Below the pieces are notes generated by a model. It searched no databases, had not been told where the DNA came from, and saw only the letters and a list, made by a program, of their open reading frames with translations. Below, piece by piece: positions 11,555 to 21,376 of a stretch of DNA of 64,000 nucleotides. Origin of the DNA: Liolophura sinensis. Lineage: Eukaryota; Mollusca; Polyplacophora; Chitonida; Chitonidae. The position numbers were made by a program, and so were the translations under genes. The DNA lies in the NCBI RefSeq assembly GCF_032854445.1, contig NC_088301.1:55725187-55789186 (forward strand), given 5' to 3'. How positions within the stretch are numbered: position 1 is the stretch's first letter; each line of letters opens with the position of its first letter.

Positions 11555-12168
11555 CGCGCCGCTGTTGAAAGTGAAGTGTCAGCACCACTTTACCGCGTTC
11601 TATTGGTTCGCCCGTTTCGTCCCTAATATCGATTTCCACCATCGAGAAATGCCTGCACCGCACGGGGATGTATTCCACGTATTGGAAGGTCTCGGAGGTG
11701 TGCTACCCGTACTTCCCTTTGTGGTCACCAGCCGCAGAGTGGCGCCAGCGTGTCTCCCACCACGCGTGGTTCGACAATGTTCGTGTACACGTACAGATTT
11801 GGCCTGGTCGCCTGTAAATCCTCGGCATCCGCCGGCCCCATTATCCTGTCGTCCGGTAAATTCAAGAGCTGCTTCAGACGCGGCCTGAAACTGAGCCCCA
11901 TATGTTTCCGAATTGTGTCCCTCGGTGTATTTCCTCTGCACATCATCGAAACTGAACGTCAAATCATCGGCGTGAGCAAGGCGATGTTCGCGTTGGTTAA
12001 CAAGCCATCAACAAGGTCACCAGGGTCTTGGCGAGCGAGACCGTTTTCTTTTGCTGGTAATTTTAACTTATGCTTAGCGAGGTGAGGGTCGTCTTTTGAA
12101 TCTATGACATACCACACTTCGTCTTCCCGAACGTTAAACCAGGTGCTGGGGCACTGTATTTCTATCAA
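11555..12168 (-). pseudogene. Second capsid-associated protein relic of the Maverick-like element
   Basis: Successive minus-strand frames carry EIQCPSTWFNVREDE (about 12165-12115), SFDDVQRKYTEG (about 11955), NLYVYTNIVEPRVVGDTLAP (about 11800-11740) and YIPVRCRHFSMVEIDIRDE followed by GKVVLTLHF (about 11675-11560). This block order is typical of a protein found beside the F54H12.2-like capsid gene in Maverick-like clusters of marine invertebrates, possibly a penton or minor capsid component. At least three frame changes separate the blocks. Its place immediately upstream of the capsid relic, on the same strand, supports the call; the precise virion role is an inference. Confidence 0.7.
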
Positions 12169-12199
12169 ACCACATTCTCAGTCGCCACTCAAATGTATG

Positions 12200-12325
12200 G
12201 GATGTGGCAGTTTGTCAGCAAGACTCTCAGCCAGCGGGCGAAATTTTCTCGACCCCTTGTTTGGAAGTGTTTCTTTCACGCGAGGCGTCGTTCACCAAGT
12301 CGATCACGGGGACTTTATTTGACAT
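12200..12325 (-). pseudogene. Small linked protein of the Maverick-like cluster
   Basis: From an ATG at 12325 the minus strand reads MSNKVPVIDLVNDASRERN and continues about 30 codons before breaking. A V-x-D-L-x-N-D-A-x-R block is the end of a short protein that commonly lies between the core-like and capsid genes in these clusters. Its function is unknown, and only this part is recognisable here. Confidence 0.5.
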
Positions 12326-12442
12326 GGAACTCATTCACGGACTACGAATTCGAACTTTGATATGGAATTCATGCCTGGAATATTCATTGTCTGCCCAGCA
12401 TCATTGAAAACTGATGACCGCTTCTCTTGTGTGTTACCGGCT

Positions 12443-12931
12443 TTATTTCTTATTTGTATAATTTCTTACATACCTTTGTCTTCGGGAGTTAGTGTTAAAC
12501 GTTGTTTTGGAAATGGATCTAGCGATTATCGACTTGGAACGCCCTTTACGGACTACGAATGGTATAGGAATGTCCGACTTGACGCTTATATTTCCATCGA
12601 CGGTCAGTTCTCCGCGGTCCGTCCTCCCCATATAAGGACTTTGCTTGATGTGCTGGAGAAGCAGACGGCTTTGGCGGTACTGGGCACGGGGTATGGGGAG
12701 ATGGGTGGCGGCTGCGTGAGTGTGCCTAAGAGCATGGACCAAGGCCGTTTTCTTGGCGAGCTCCATTTCCGTTTCCTGTGCAGGGAACGGCATTTCGACC
12801 AAGGTACCTGTCTTATGCGGTTGTAACGTCACCTTCTGCGCCCACATGAGTGGAACTTTCCTATTTAACAAATTTTTGGTGCATTCGCACAAACACAGAA
12901 GTAGACCTCCATCGTTGTCGCGCAGAGCCAC
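12443..12931 (-). pseudogene. Core-like basic protein relic fused to the next small gene
   Basis: An open minus-strand frame of 162 codons. Residues about 10-33 read LCLCECTKNLLNRKVPL then AQK and a basic stretch, the hallmark of the short core or DNA-binding-like protein found next to the packaging ATPase in Maverick/adintovirus-like clusters. Around residue 58 begins ELAKKTALVHA followed by HLPIPRAQYRQ, which resembles the start of the separate short protein that normally follows. The two are now in one frame, so the basic tail and the intergenic stop of the core gene have been lost. Later codons (about 12700-12443) show no recognisable similarity. The overlapping plus-strand frame 12362-12826 is a shadow. 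Confidence 0.6.
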
Positions 12932-13049
12932 CCGTCGAACGGGTGAAATGGTTTAAGCCAGCAAGGACAGGAAGGACGCATGTTGTTGAAGAGGGCGTGA
13001 CATCTCGGTCGCCGACGTTGAAGCAACTGATTCGGCGGACCGTACACAC

Positions 13050-13460
13050 GACGTTTTATGACTTGGACAGGTAGGCGTGCTAAATCTCTCCGGGGATGAT
13101 GCGAGCCACAGCTGGCCGGGTGTGGCTTTCTTACAAGACGATGATATTGCAGGGGTGGCTGCCTTTGGTAAAGGACATTGTCACTCGTTCGTCCGGTTCG
13201 GCTATCAAATCGTCCACGACGACTAACGTCCGCACACCTGGGTCGAATGCTGACGGTCTCGGCACACCCTCTTCAAACCGAACGTTCGGTATCGTGACAT
13301 ATATCGGCTGCTACTCCCCGTAACACCAGACGACGCTTTGCGGGGATGAGTGAAAGAGGGATTGAGCGTGCGCAACCAACCGTTTCACAAACACGGACTT
13401 TCAACACCCGGTCGGTCCGCTGACAATGCAGGTAAACGGATGTTCCCATCGAACATCCAT
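13050..13460 (-). pseudogene. FtsK/HerA-type DNA-packaging ATPase relic
   Basis: A single minus-strand frame from an ATG at 13460 carries HPFTCIVSGPTGC and, after a stop, KSVFVKR. This is a P-loop (Walker A) with TGA (13403-13401) exactly at the glycine before the conserved lysine. About 55 codons on, TLVVVDDLI is the Walker B strand with its acidic pair, followed by MSFTKGSH, the post-Walker B motif of Maverick and adintovirus packaging ATPases. Further in-frame stops lie at 13313-13311 and 13133-13131. Frame is conserved throughout, so decay here is by point mutation rather than indels up to about 13080. The genes that follow downstream on this strand are in the order known for such clusters. 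Confidence 0.85.
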
Positions 13461-13549
13461 GGTAAGAAAAGCTGGGTTAGGTGGTGTCGTTGTACTGGTG
13501 AGTTACAGTCTAGGATGCCACAGCCATGGAGACAGCTGAAGTTTGATCA

Positions 13550-13900
13550 CGGTTTCGCTAGGAGATGGGCACGCCTTCTTCTCGGCAGGCTCTGGCAGCA
13601 AAGGGTTGGCAGAAGCGGATTGCTTCAACATAATGGCAGCGTCTATCAAGAAAAAAAGCGTCTTGGCGAGCGTGGAAGGGAGTTGCGTAGGCAGGTGTTA
13701 TAGCCGTAGTAACTTGCCACTTTACAGCTCCCCACACATCTATTTGTCCCACCCGCGGGGACGTCAATGAAATTCGCGCGCCAACGCCGCGTTCCAGGGC
13801 GATTTTTCCCCCCCAAGACTTGTGTTTCTTGGTCTGCTCGTCGCGCATTGGTCTGTTTTGGCGCCACGGAGCCGCTCAACCCAACTTTACAAGCCAACGT
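13550..13900 (-). other. Unassigned basic open frames at the right end of the element
   Basis: Two overlapping minus-strand frames (13897-13646 and 13848-13558) encode arginine- and lysine-rich sequence (for example KQTNARRADQETQVLGGKNR). They lie upstream of the ATPase relic in transcription order and may be the remains of another element gene, but no family is recognised. Confidence 0.3.
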
Positions 13901-14070
13901 TTTGCTCAGCAGTCATATCATACCACACCATACCATACCTAGGGGATTCTCCCTCCTCCTCCGACACGTTTTTACGCATTACACTACTCACATCGACATA
14001 GTTCTTCCCCTTCCTCCCATTTCCCTCGCTGTTCGTGACGTGTACGAATTCGTCCACGCAAAGGTCTGAA

Positions 14071-14834
14071 AAAGGTCACAGAAACACTCAAGTTTGCTGC
14101 TATAAACGCCATATAGTGCCGAATACTGTTCTTTTACTTCGTAATATGAAGTAATGTGTGTACTCCTCCTTAAGGCATGTTTTCAAAAATATTGAGTAGG
14201 ACATCAAATCGAAAAATTATATGTTGACATTTAAATGTTTTAATAGCGTTACTGCTACAAATTTATTCCAATACATATAGGCCTACAATGAACATGGTTT
14301 CTGTCTCATATTTTTTTTCGAATAGAATCGTCATTAGTCACTACAATGTATTGTAATAGTTTGTGATGAAGATTGTGAAGCTCCTAAACTGTAATTTACC
14401 GAAACGATTTTATTATTCTTTTTATCATGCAATATATCTCTGACTACAATACCATGACATCAAAATGAACTTCTTGTGTTTGACCATTTGTCTTGGATTT
14501 CGGAACGTCCAATATGGTTGACGGATGGTAAATACAAATACTAGAATCGCTCAAAGCTGTTTAACTCGACTAAATTATTAACTGTAAAACCACTTGGAAC
14601 TTTTAACAACCACCCACAGAGGCTGTCAGGGGAAAATACATGCCCTTACCCCTTACATTTTGGACCTGATAGCCTACAAGTAGTACGAAAATGCAAATAA
14701 ATACGTTCCTAGCTGTGTTTAGCGGCGAGATGTGTCATCAACCCAAATTCACGCTCTTTTTATAACTTACCCTTTTCCAATGTTCTCAGCAAACGTACCT
14801 CTGAGAGGTGCCTGAAGTAGATTCCAACTCTCGC
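14071..14834. other. AT-rich spacer right of the fossil element
   Basis: Composition returns to the AT-rich background. No gene, repeat or RNA was recognised. Confidence 0.4.
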
Positions 14835-14992
14835 TGGTCCTGTTAGGAGGCTCTGTAAGCCACGTGGTTTGTCAGATATATGGGGAAGGGCGGTGGTTTA
14901 CTCCAGGCAAACATGTCGGTTCTGAACACCTACAATACTGACCGCTGACTTAGAAGTGGAAAATTCTTGACTATAACATTAAACACATTAAA
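14835..14992 (+). repeat. Decayed SINE copy (5' neighbour of another copy)
   Basis: The tail ACAATACTGACCGCTGACTT...AGTGG..AAATTCTTGA...ATTAAACACATTAAAT aligns with the 3' half of the better-preserved SINE copies (CTGGCCGCTGTC...AAGTGAAATATTCTTGAGTAC...AAACACCAATCAAAT). It ends where the next copy begins. Confidence 0.5.
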
Positions 14993-15150
14993 TGGTTCAA
15001 GCCCAGTACGTGCTGGCTTCATCTCCGACCGTACGTGGAAAGCTCTCCCAGCAACCTGCAAATGGTCGTGAGTTTCCCCCGGCCTCTGCCCGGATTTCTC
15101 CCACTATAAAGCTGGCCGCCGTCATGAGTACGGCGTAAAGCACCAATCAA
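14993..15150 (+). repeat. tRNA-derived SINE copy
   Basis: Contains the family blocks GGTTCAAGCCCAGTACGTGC (a B-box-like part of the tRNA head), TACGTGGAAAGCTC, CAGCAACCTGCAAATGGTCG, GTTTCCCCCGGCCTCTGCCC and TGAGTACGGCGTAAAGCACC. Related copies lie at 30818, 39676, 39947, 43117, 47628 and 59536. Confidence 0.8.
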
Positions 15151-15700
15151 GTCTGCGTGAACCAACCATTGCGACACATTCTTACAGTCATTTTACACAT
15201 ATTAAAGAAAAGGCAACAATAACTGGTAAACCACAGCGCTCTAAAATTGTACTCAAGCACTCAAGTTATGTCCAGCCATACGCTCTCATTTTCCTGTCCA
15301 GACATAATGATTCCTTTGATGACAGGAACATGTTCTAATTGAAAAAATTTATACTAATATAACCGCCAGGAATTCAAGTAACACATATTTTGGACGGATA
15401 CGACTTTTTTCGTTTCTCTTTTGTGATCACTCCTGGTATGTCGCTCTAAACAGTTTAAACGTTGTCACCACGTGATGCATTAGACACAGCCGTGAGGTGT
15501 TCTTTATTAGGAGCATACTTACGCATTTAGCCTGTGACTTATACCTTCATATTTCAATTATATAGTTTTTAACAGCTGGTATAGGAATCAACAGAAGGCA
15601 TAGATATGAAACACTGATACCAAATCGTAGGATATAACGAATTAGCATTCTAACGTAGCTATATGAACTTGCAGCATTGTAGGGATCAAGAAGCTGCTTC

Positions 15701-15703
<3 letters not shown>

Positions 15704-15780
<77 letters not shown>
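15704..15780. repeat. (AT)n microsatellite
   Basis: About 77 bp of uninterrupted alternating A and T. Confidence 0.95.
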
Positions 15781-15781
<1 letters not shown>

Positions 15782-15784
<3 letters not shown>

Positions 15785-17540
15785 GTGAGAGAAAAGCACT
15801 CTCACATTCTAATAATAAATGATACCCTTAATTTTAATTTCAAACAGCATATGTTACCACCAGGATTTATATCTTGATCATAATTGCAGAAGCAAAACGC
15901 CCATCAATAAATAACAAACATTCCCATCGCACGCAAAGTATAGGTCATGTCATCGTCACGGTGGTGGTTTCGAAAAAATCAAAAACAATGAGTTCAAACT
16001 ATTAAATAACAACTAGTGCATTGCCCGCTTTTGACCACCAATCACCATAGGGTAATTTGCATAATACATTGTCTTTTGACGTTAATCCATTGCTTCGATG
16101 CATCATTTAGTCGTATCATGACACCACCCCCACCGTTTCATTGCATCACCTCACTATGCTATAATATACAAGCGTACGATGCTGGCTTTAACCGGCTTCC
16201 ATGCTGTTTAATATACGGCAGTAGTGATTCAAATTCTAGAAGCCAAATGCAATCATTCGCGTTTTCTTGGATTAGACCTTACAAGTACTAGTATAAGGTG
16301 GAAAATGCAAAAACACTGTACGGTGCGTCTAAGTAACTCATCTGCCGCTGAAATAGCATGCTCGGTCACCGTGAACTATGTAATAGTCCGTTTGCTCTGG
16401 TTGTGGATGATCCAATGAATACGATTTCACTTAGTCAATATCCAAGAACACGCTGCACACCTTTTGACTGCCTCACGTGTATCTCATAAAATCACATCAC
16501 TTGCTAATGCTCTTGAGTTTATGTCACAGAAACTGCCTTTATTCTCTGTTACATAACTCTTTTCTTGTTAGACCTCAGTCAGTGACGTGACTATATTTGA
16601 TACTGTCTCCTTGACTGACTACAATAATGAAATATATCGTCTGTTTCTACCTCCACCATAAGGCCAATACACATATCACCTTTTAGCGTTTACAAGATCC
16701 TGCGTGTTGTGTGGCAAATTAAACAACGTCACAAGTTGATACTACAAAAACTAGTGTGTCAAGGTTATTCCATCAAACGCTTTCACTTTTTCACTTTCTT
16801 AAGTTTCACAATGAGTTTAGTTCTCTTGTAAGTAAATATGGAGGAAGCGTCTAGAACATCTGGTGCTCTGCTTCATGATTGTGTCTAATTCCGTTTAACC
16901 CGCAGTTAGGATCTCATATTCATCGTGTTTAATTTAGATCGCCACGTTGGATACACGAACAGCTGTAACCGAAGCACAAATGAGAGACATATATTATTAA
17001 CAACATATATTCTAGCATGGTGCACGGCTTGAATTTCACTCATACCTTGCGCCTTTCCAACATCACTGATCAGTTGCCGATAACAAAATATGTATCTCAG
17101 TTGCACCTTGATTGCAACTCTTCATATATCCAACGTGTTGATCTAATTCAACACGATGAATATCCAGACCATAGCCCCAGGTTAAGGGGAATTGCACATA
17201 ATCATGAAGCAGTGTGGCAGGGATTTTGGACGCCCTGTCCGTATTCACGTAGAAGATAATTATAATTGTAAAACCTAAGAAACTTGGATTCAAGGCATTT
17301 GCTGAAATAACCTTTTAAAATATTTGCAATAATAACTTGTGACGTTCATTGAAATCGTCGCACAACACACAGGATCAAACAGATGCTAACGAATATTTGT
17401 ACACGCCATATACAAGACCCTTCGGTATATTGCTGTCCAGGTAAGGATAATTTACAGTGTCAAAATTGAAACTATCCCTCTTGTTGTAAAGTCTGCGAGA
17501 CAGGAAACCTGGTGAGGATTACGCCTTAATAGTTTCTGCA
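15782..17540. other. Intergenic DNA, nothing assigned
   Basis: Short open frames on both strands without domains or splice context. Confidence 0.4.
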
Positions 17541-17551
17541 TATAGTGGTAT

Positions 17552-18000
17552 TCATATGAGAACAGATGAGAACAGGTAGAGGTCGGCCAAAAGTGCGGCA
17601 CAATTTGTACCCATCGGAATACCTATACACTGTTGATACATGTATACGGTTTCCCCGAATTTCACATAGATCTTATTAATGGGAAAGTCAAGGAACTCAT
17701 TGAACATGGAAACCCTTGTAGGTAGTGGAACTGAAGAAGGCTTTGTTGCCTCTGACGTTGTGACGCTGACTGACTTTATTACACACCGAAACAATTAGTG
17801 ATAAAATTCTATCTATTAAATCCGTGTGAGGAATCATAGTAAAGAGAGTGGAGAAATCCCAAGTAGATATGTCCTGATACTGTACTTGTATTAGAACGCT
17901 TTTCCACTAACATCCTCCGCGGAATTATTTGGGCTGTTCCGTGGGTTTCACTGTAAAAGTTTGTTGGCTTCAGTGGGTGGAAAGTAATCCTGTGCCGCAA
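17552..18000 (-). mobile_element. Penelope-like retroelement reverse transcriptase fragment
   Basis: The minus strand reads ISTWDFSTLFTMIPHTDLID (about 17870-17811), a reverse transcriptase motif A with its aspartate. After a frame change come FNEFLDFPINKIYVKFGETV and YQQCIGIPMGTNCAALLADL (about 17710-17570), the motif-B block typical of Penelope-like and related retroelement polymerases. The catalytic YxDD block and any endonuclease domain are not found; the coding stretch ends near 17552. Frames differ between blocks and stops are present, so this is a dead fragment. It is oriented opposite to the SLC23 gene at 21377. Confidence 0.8.
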
Positions 18001-18449
18001 ACTTCCTAATATCTTTGAGTGTCCTCGCTTTGCCTACCAATGATCTGATCAAAGGGAAGTTTTGCACTGCCACGGTTGGAAAGCAGAAAGCGAGTTAACA
18101 ATACAGAATGAATTCATTTTCTGCGGTAGTGACCTCTTTGATAAAGAGATTAATAAATGTAGATAAGAAATGTTTCTCTCACCAGAGAAGTTCATATTTA
18201 ATGTATGGTTTTCCATAGTATTCTATAACACCTGTATTAATTTGTTGTTCAAAGTCATAATAATCCCGTATTTCACAGTGGATGCTTAAGAAACCCCAGT
18301 GGATACACTGCCTATCTGCTTGTGGATCAACACACAGAGACGCAGAGAGAATGGGTATTTCCATGGATCGTTTGTTGAAGGTGGTTGGAATGATATATCC
18401 ATGGTACACACCCTTGAGACCAGTATCAGCCTGTTTACACAGTGGCACA

Positions 18450-21376
18450 CTTTGGAGAATAATTTGAAATAAGTTTTGTCTTACGAACTATACTGTGAAC
18501 ATATGACAGCGTCTTTTATACTAGTATATATCTATTACGAGGCTAAACTGACAAACAGGTGCCCCCCTTTCTCAATGTAATTGTAGGATACTCTGTCAGT
18601 AAATAGCCCTGAGTTTGTAAAAAAAAAGATTTTTTGGGTGGTTCATATTAACCTCCGCCCCTCCCCCTCCCCCCATTACCTTACATACTCCTTACCTAGA
18701 CACCAAATATGTGGAAATTATTCTGATTCAAGTAAGCATATTTATATTGCAAACGGAATTCCCACTGGAAAAAGCTTTAAAGCAGTAAAATCTGCTTTTG
18801 ATCCTACTTTGCCTTTGATAATACAAAAGGTATAACTTACATCATTCCATTTTTTCACACACATGTTCTTCAGTAACTGTACTTCATATTCAAGTAAGGA
18901 TTACTTGTTTTTCTGCATGAAAAATAAATTACACCTCGCTGCTGCACTGAAGTGGGACGACTTGCTATCTAGTTGCAAGGGGTCATTTACAAGGACCACC
19001 TTATTTCTAGCCGCCTTGTACATGCGGGTAATAAGCCCTTCCCTTTGTCTTTATCCGATTCGGGCCTGACAAACTTGATTTTCAGATGTGTCAGCGTTTT
19101 AATGCGCTTAGAATATGAGATCAGTCTACAAGCATTAAGGTCCACAAATTGTACTCCAAGAATTTCAGCAGATTTGTGACTTTTCTCTCTTTAAGAATTT
19201 GGAAGAATATGTTTTGAAAGCTCCTCCCAAATTCTCCCTGCAATTTGTTATCGGGTTGAGCATATGTGTGACAACATAAAAGTTACTTACTGTCGAGGGA
19301 ACTGTCAGTGGGTAAGCCTAATGATGTCTACACACAGAAATTGAATTTAAAGTGCTACTGTAGTCTTAAGAGAAGGTACGCGAAATATTAAAATGATATG
19401 ACGGATACCCTAGGGAAGAGAGCCAAACACCAGGGTTCAAAAAGATTTACGACGAATAACAATTTTTAACTCGTATAGGTGAAGAGTCCTCAAAAACAAA
19501 ATCTTCGACACTTTCCGTAAAATTTTCCTGATGTGACGTGATAAACGATCCCTCATGTGACGATGAGTCAAGCAGATGTATCCCCTTATGTATGAAAGAC
19601 AGATAATAGGCATGTCCATGTTTCAGGTCAAATGGTAGTATCTTTTTTCTCTTTAGTCATTGTTACACTAGTTACACTGGCGTTGAGGACCTGACGCAAC
19701 AGTTGGTTACCATGTTGACGTTTGGCTTCAGCGATGTTATAGTTGGAAGTGTTCCCACTATGAGCTTAAAGGACGTTCAGTTTGAGCCACGTGGTAGCTG
19801 CGGTAATGTTAGATACATCTTGGTATACCGCTCCATTAAGTTTAATTAACTTTTCTATGTTTGTTCTGTAATTCTTCTCTTAACAGTCGTCGTAGATTTT
19901 TTCCATTGGATGAATTTAGATGTTAAGTTGTGAACGATATGAACTTTGTCTGAAAGGCGAGGTTGGGTACAGTATTTCACAGTTCTTAGCTTCAGTGAAT
20001 TTCTGAATTTGATTATTCTCCATAATGGGCTAGTCTCAGTGATGCGCAGCGCTCAGCGTTTATTGTGACTCCCACGGCACAGTTTGGCGTTCAGTAAACA
20101 AATGTCACAACTATGAGAAATTAGGTGCATTTTCAGTTCTATATTTCGGTTTCTTCGGCATTGAAGATGCAATATGATACACTGGGATATAGAAAGGGTC
20201 TAAAAGGGTTAACCGGCTAGACGTCGTACATAATTACACATTTAAACAGTTTTGAAAAACCTTAAGATAAGCAGTATTTGATATGATATGAATACGCATA
20301 TGCATGAAACGATAACAAGTGGCAGTTCTTTACAGACTTTTAATCCTTTGTTTTGTATGTGGGCTATGTATCCGTCTTGCTGGGGATTCATCAGTTCTGA
20401 CAGTGGTGGGATTTGTTGATGATTTTAATATTCTTCAGGACAATGCTTTCTAACTTGGTGTGAAAGGTTTAGAATTGTGTTGAAAGAGTTCGGAACACAT
20501 TCCATATAAATAAGCTTATTTATTGGACAGGAATATAAAAAATAGAGCTAATATTTAACCCACATTTAATCTGGAAATGCTAATAATTAAATCATTATAA
20601 GATAACGGTATTTCGTACAAAATTCCTGGTGTCACACCTGGCAAGTCACGCCCGGAAATGAAACTGATAAATAAGTTATCCGAATTATACATCGTTTCTC
20701 ATTCTTTATGTTAACAACGTCTGAGTGGCCTTCCGGGCCACGCGACGCCGGCAGGTGATGCATAGATCCCTGGGATCGGTATTGACCTCATCGCTGTGCT
20801 GTTTTCAACTGGTCATGACATAAGCATAAATCAGGATAAGCTTCACAATAGGTGCACCTCTTATAACCCCATGCCTGTGTCAGCTGCACCATCGATCACA
20901 CTGCTGAACTACCGTAACGGTCTGTACACCCTGGAATCTTCTCAGAAAGTATAAGCACATCTCCGAACACAACACAGGTAAATGAAGTCACTGCTACAGT
21001 GCAGGCCTTGTAACAGTTAAAACAGTTGCATAATAAACATCATCTCACTTGCAAGGGGATCGCATTTCTTTTGGTTTGTTCATTGCATATAAGGCTGAAT
21101 TTTGTTTTTATCATGACGGCTGAAATCTTCCCTCAACACACATATTCGGTTTCATGTGTAGTCTAAATATATATTTACCTTCTACTACTCGTCCTGCCAC
21201 AACCTGAAAGTTTATAAAACGTGAATAGATCATACTGTGTGGTATTCTGAATACCTTTCCATTCACGCGGGGAAGCCACGGCTCGGTGACTGAAGGACAG
21301 CGTGTCTCACTTGATGAACGGTTTGTTGCCGTGCGGCAGTTCGACACACGACGCTCCCTCTCACCTGAGTATCACA
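18450..21376. other. Spacer between the retroelement fragment and the SLC23-family gene
   Basis: No gene recognised. The core promoter of the plus-strand transporter should lie in the right part of this stretch, but no TATA-type or other element can be assigned with confidence. Confidence 0.4.

Larger units (their letters stand above)
8286..14070. mobile_element. Degenerate Maverick/Polinton (adintovirus-like) endogenous element
   Basis: A GC-richer island bounded on both sides by AT-rich DNA. It holds recognisable but broken versions of the Maverick/adintovirus gene set: a family B DNA polymerase fragment (plus strand, about 9995-10312), then on the minus strand an adenain-like cysteine protease (10575-10393), a double-jelly-roll-type capsid protein relative (F54H12.2-like, 11310-10640), a second capsid-associated protein (12168-11555), a small protein (12325-12200), a core-like basic protein (12931-12800) and an FtsK/HerA-type packaging ATPase (13460-13050). 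The polymerase and the virion genes are convergent. Every gene has stops, frame breaks or deletions, so the element is an inactive fossil. No complete integrase and no clear terminal inverted repeats were found; the boundaries are estimated from the composition change. Confidence 0.85.

Noticed and set aside
12362-12826. Plus-strand open frame of 154 codons
   Set aside because: It is opposite the core-like relic on the minus strand and shows no family similarity. Long chance frames are common in this GC-rich island.
13350-13703. Plus-strand open frame of 117 codons
   Set aside because: Antisense to the packaging ATPase relic; composition driven.
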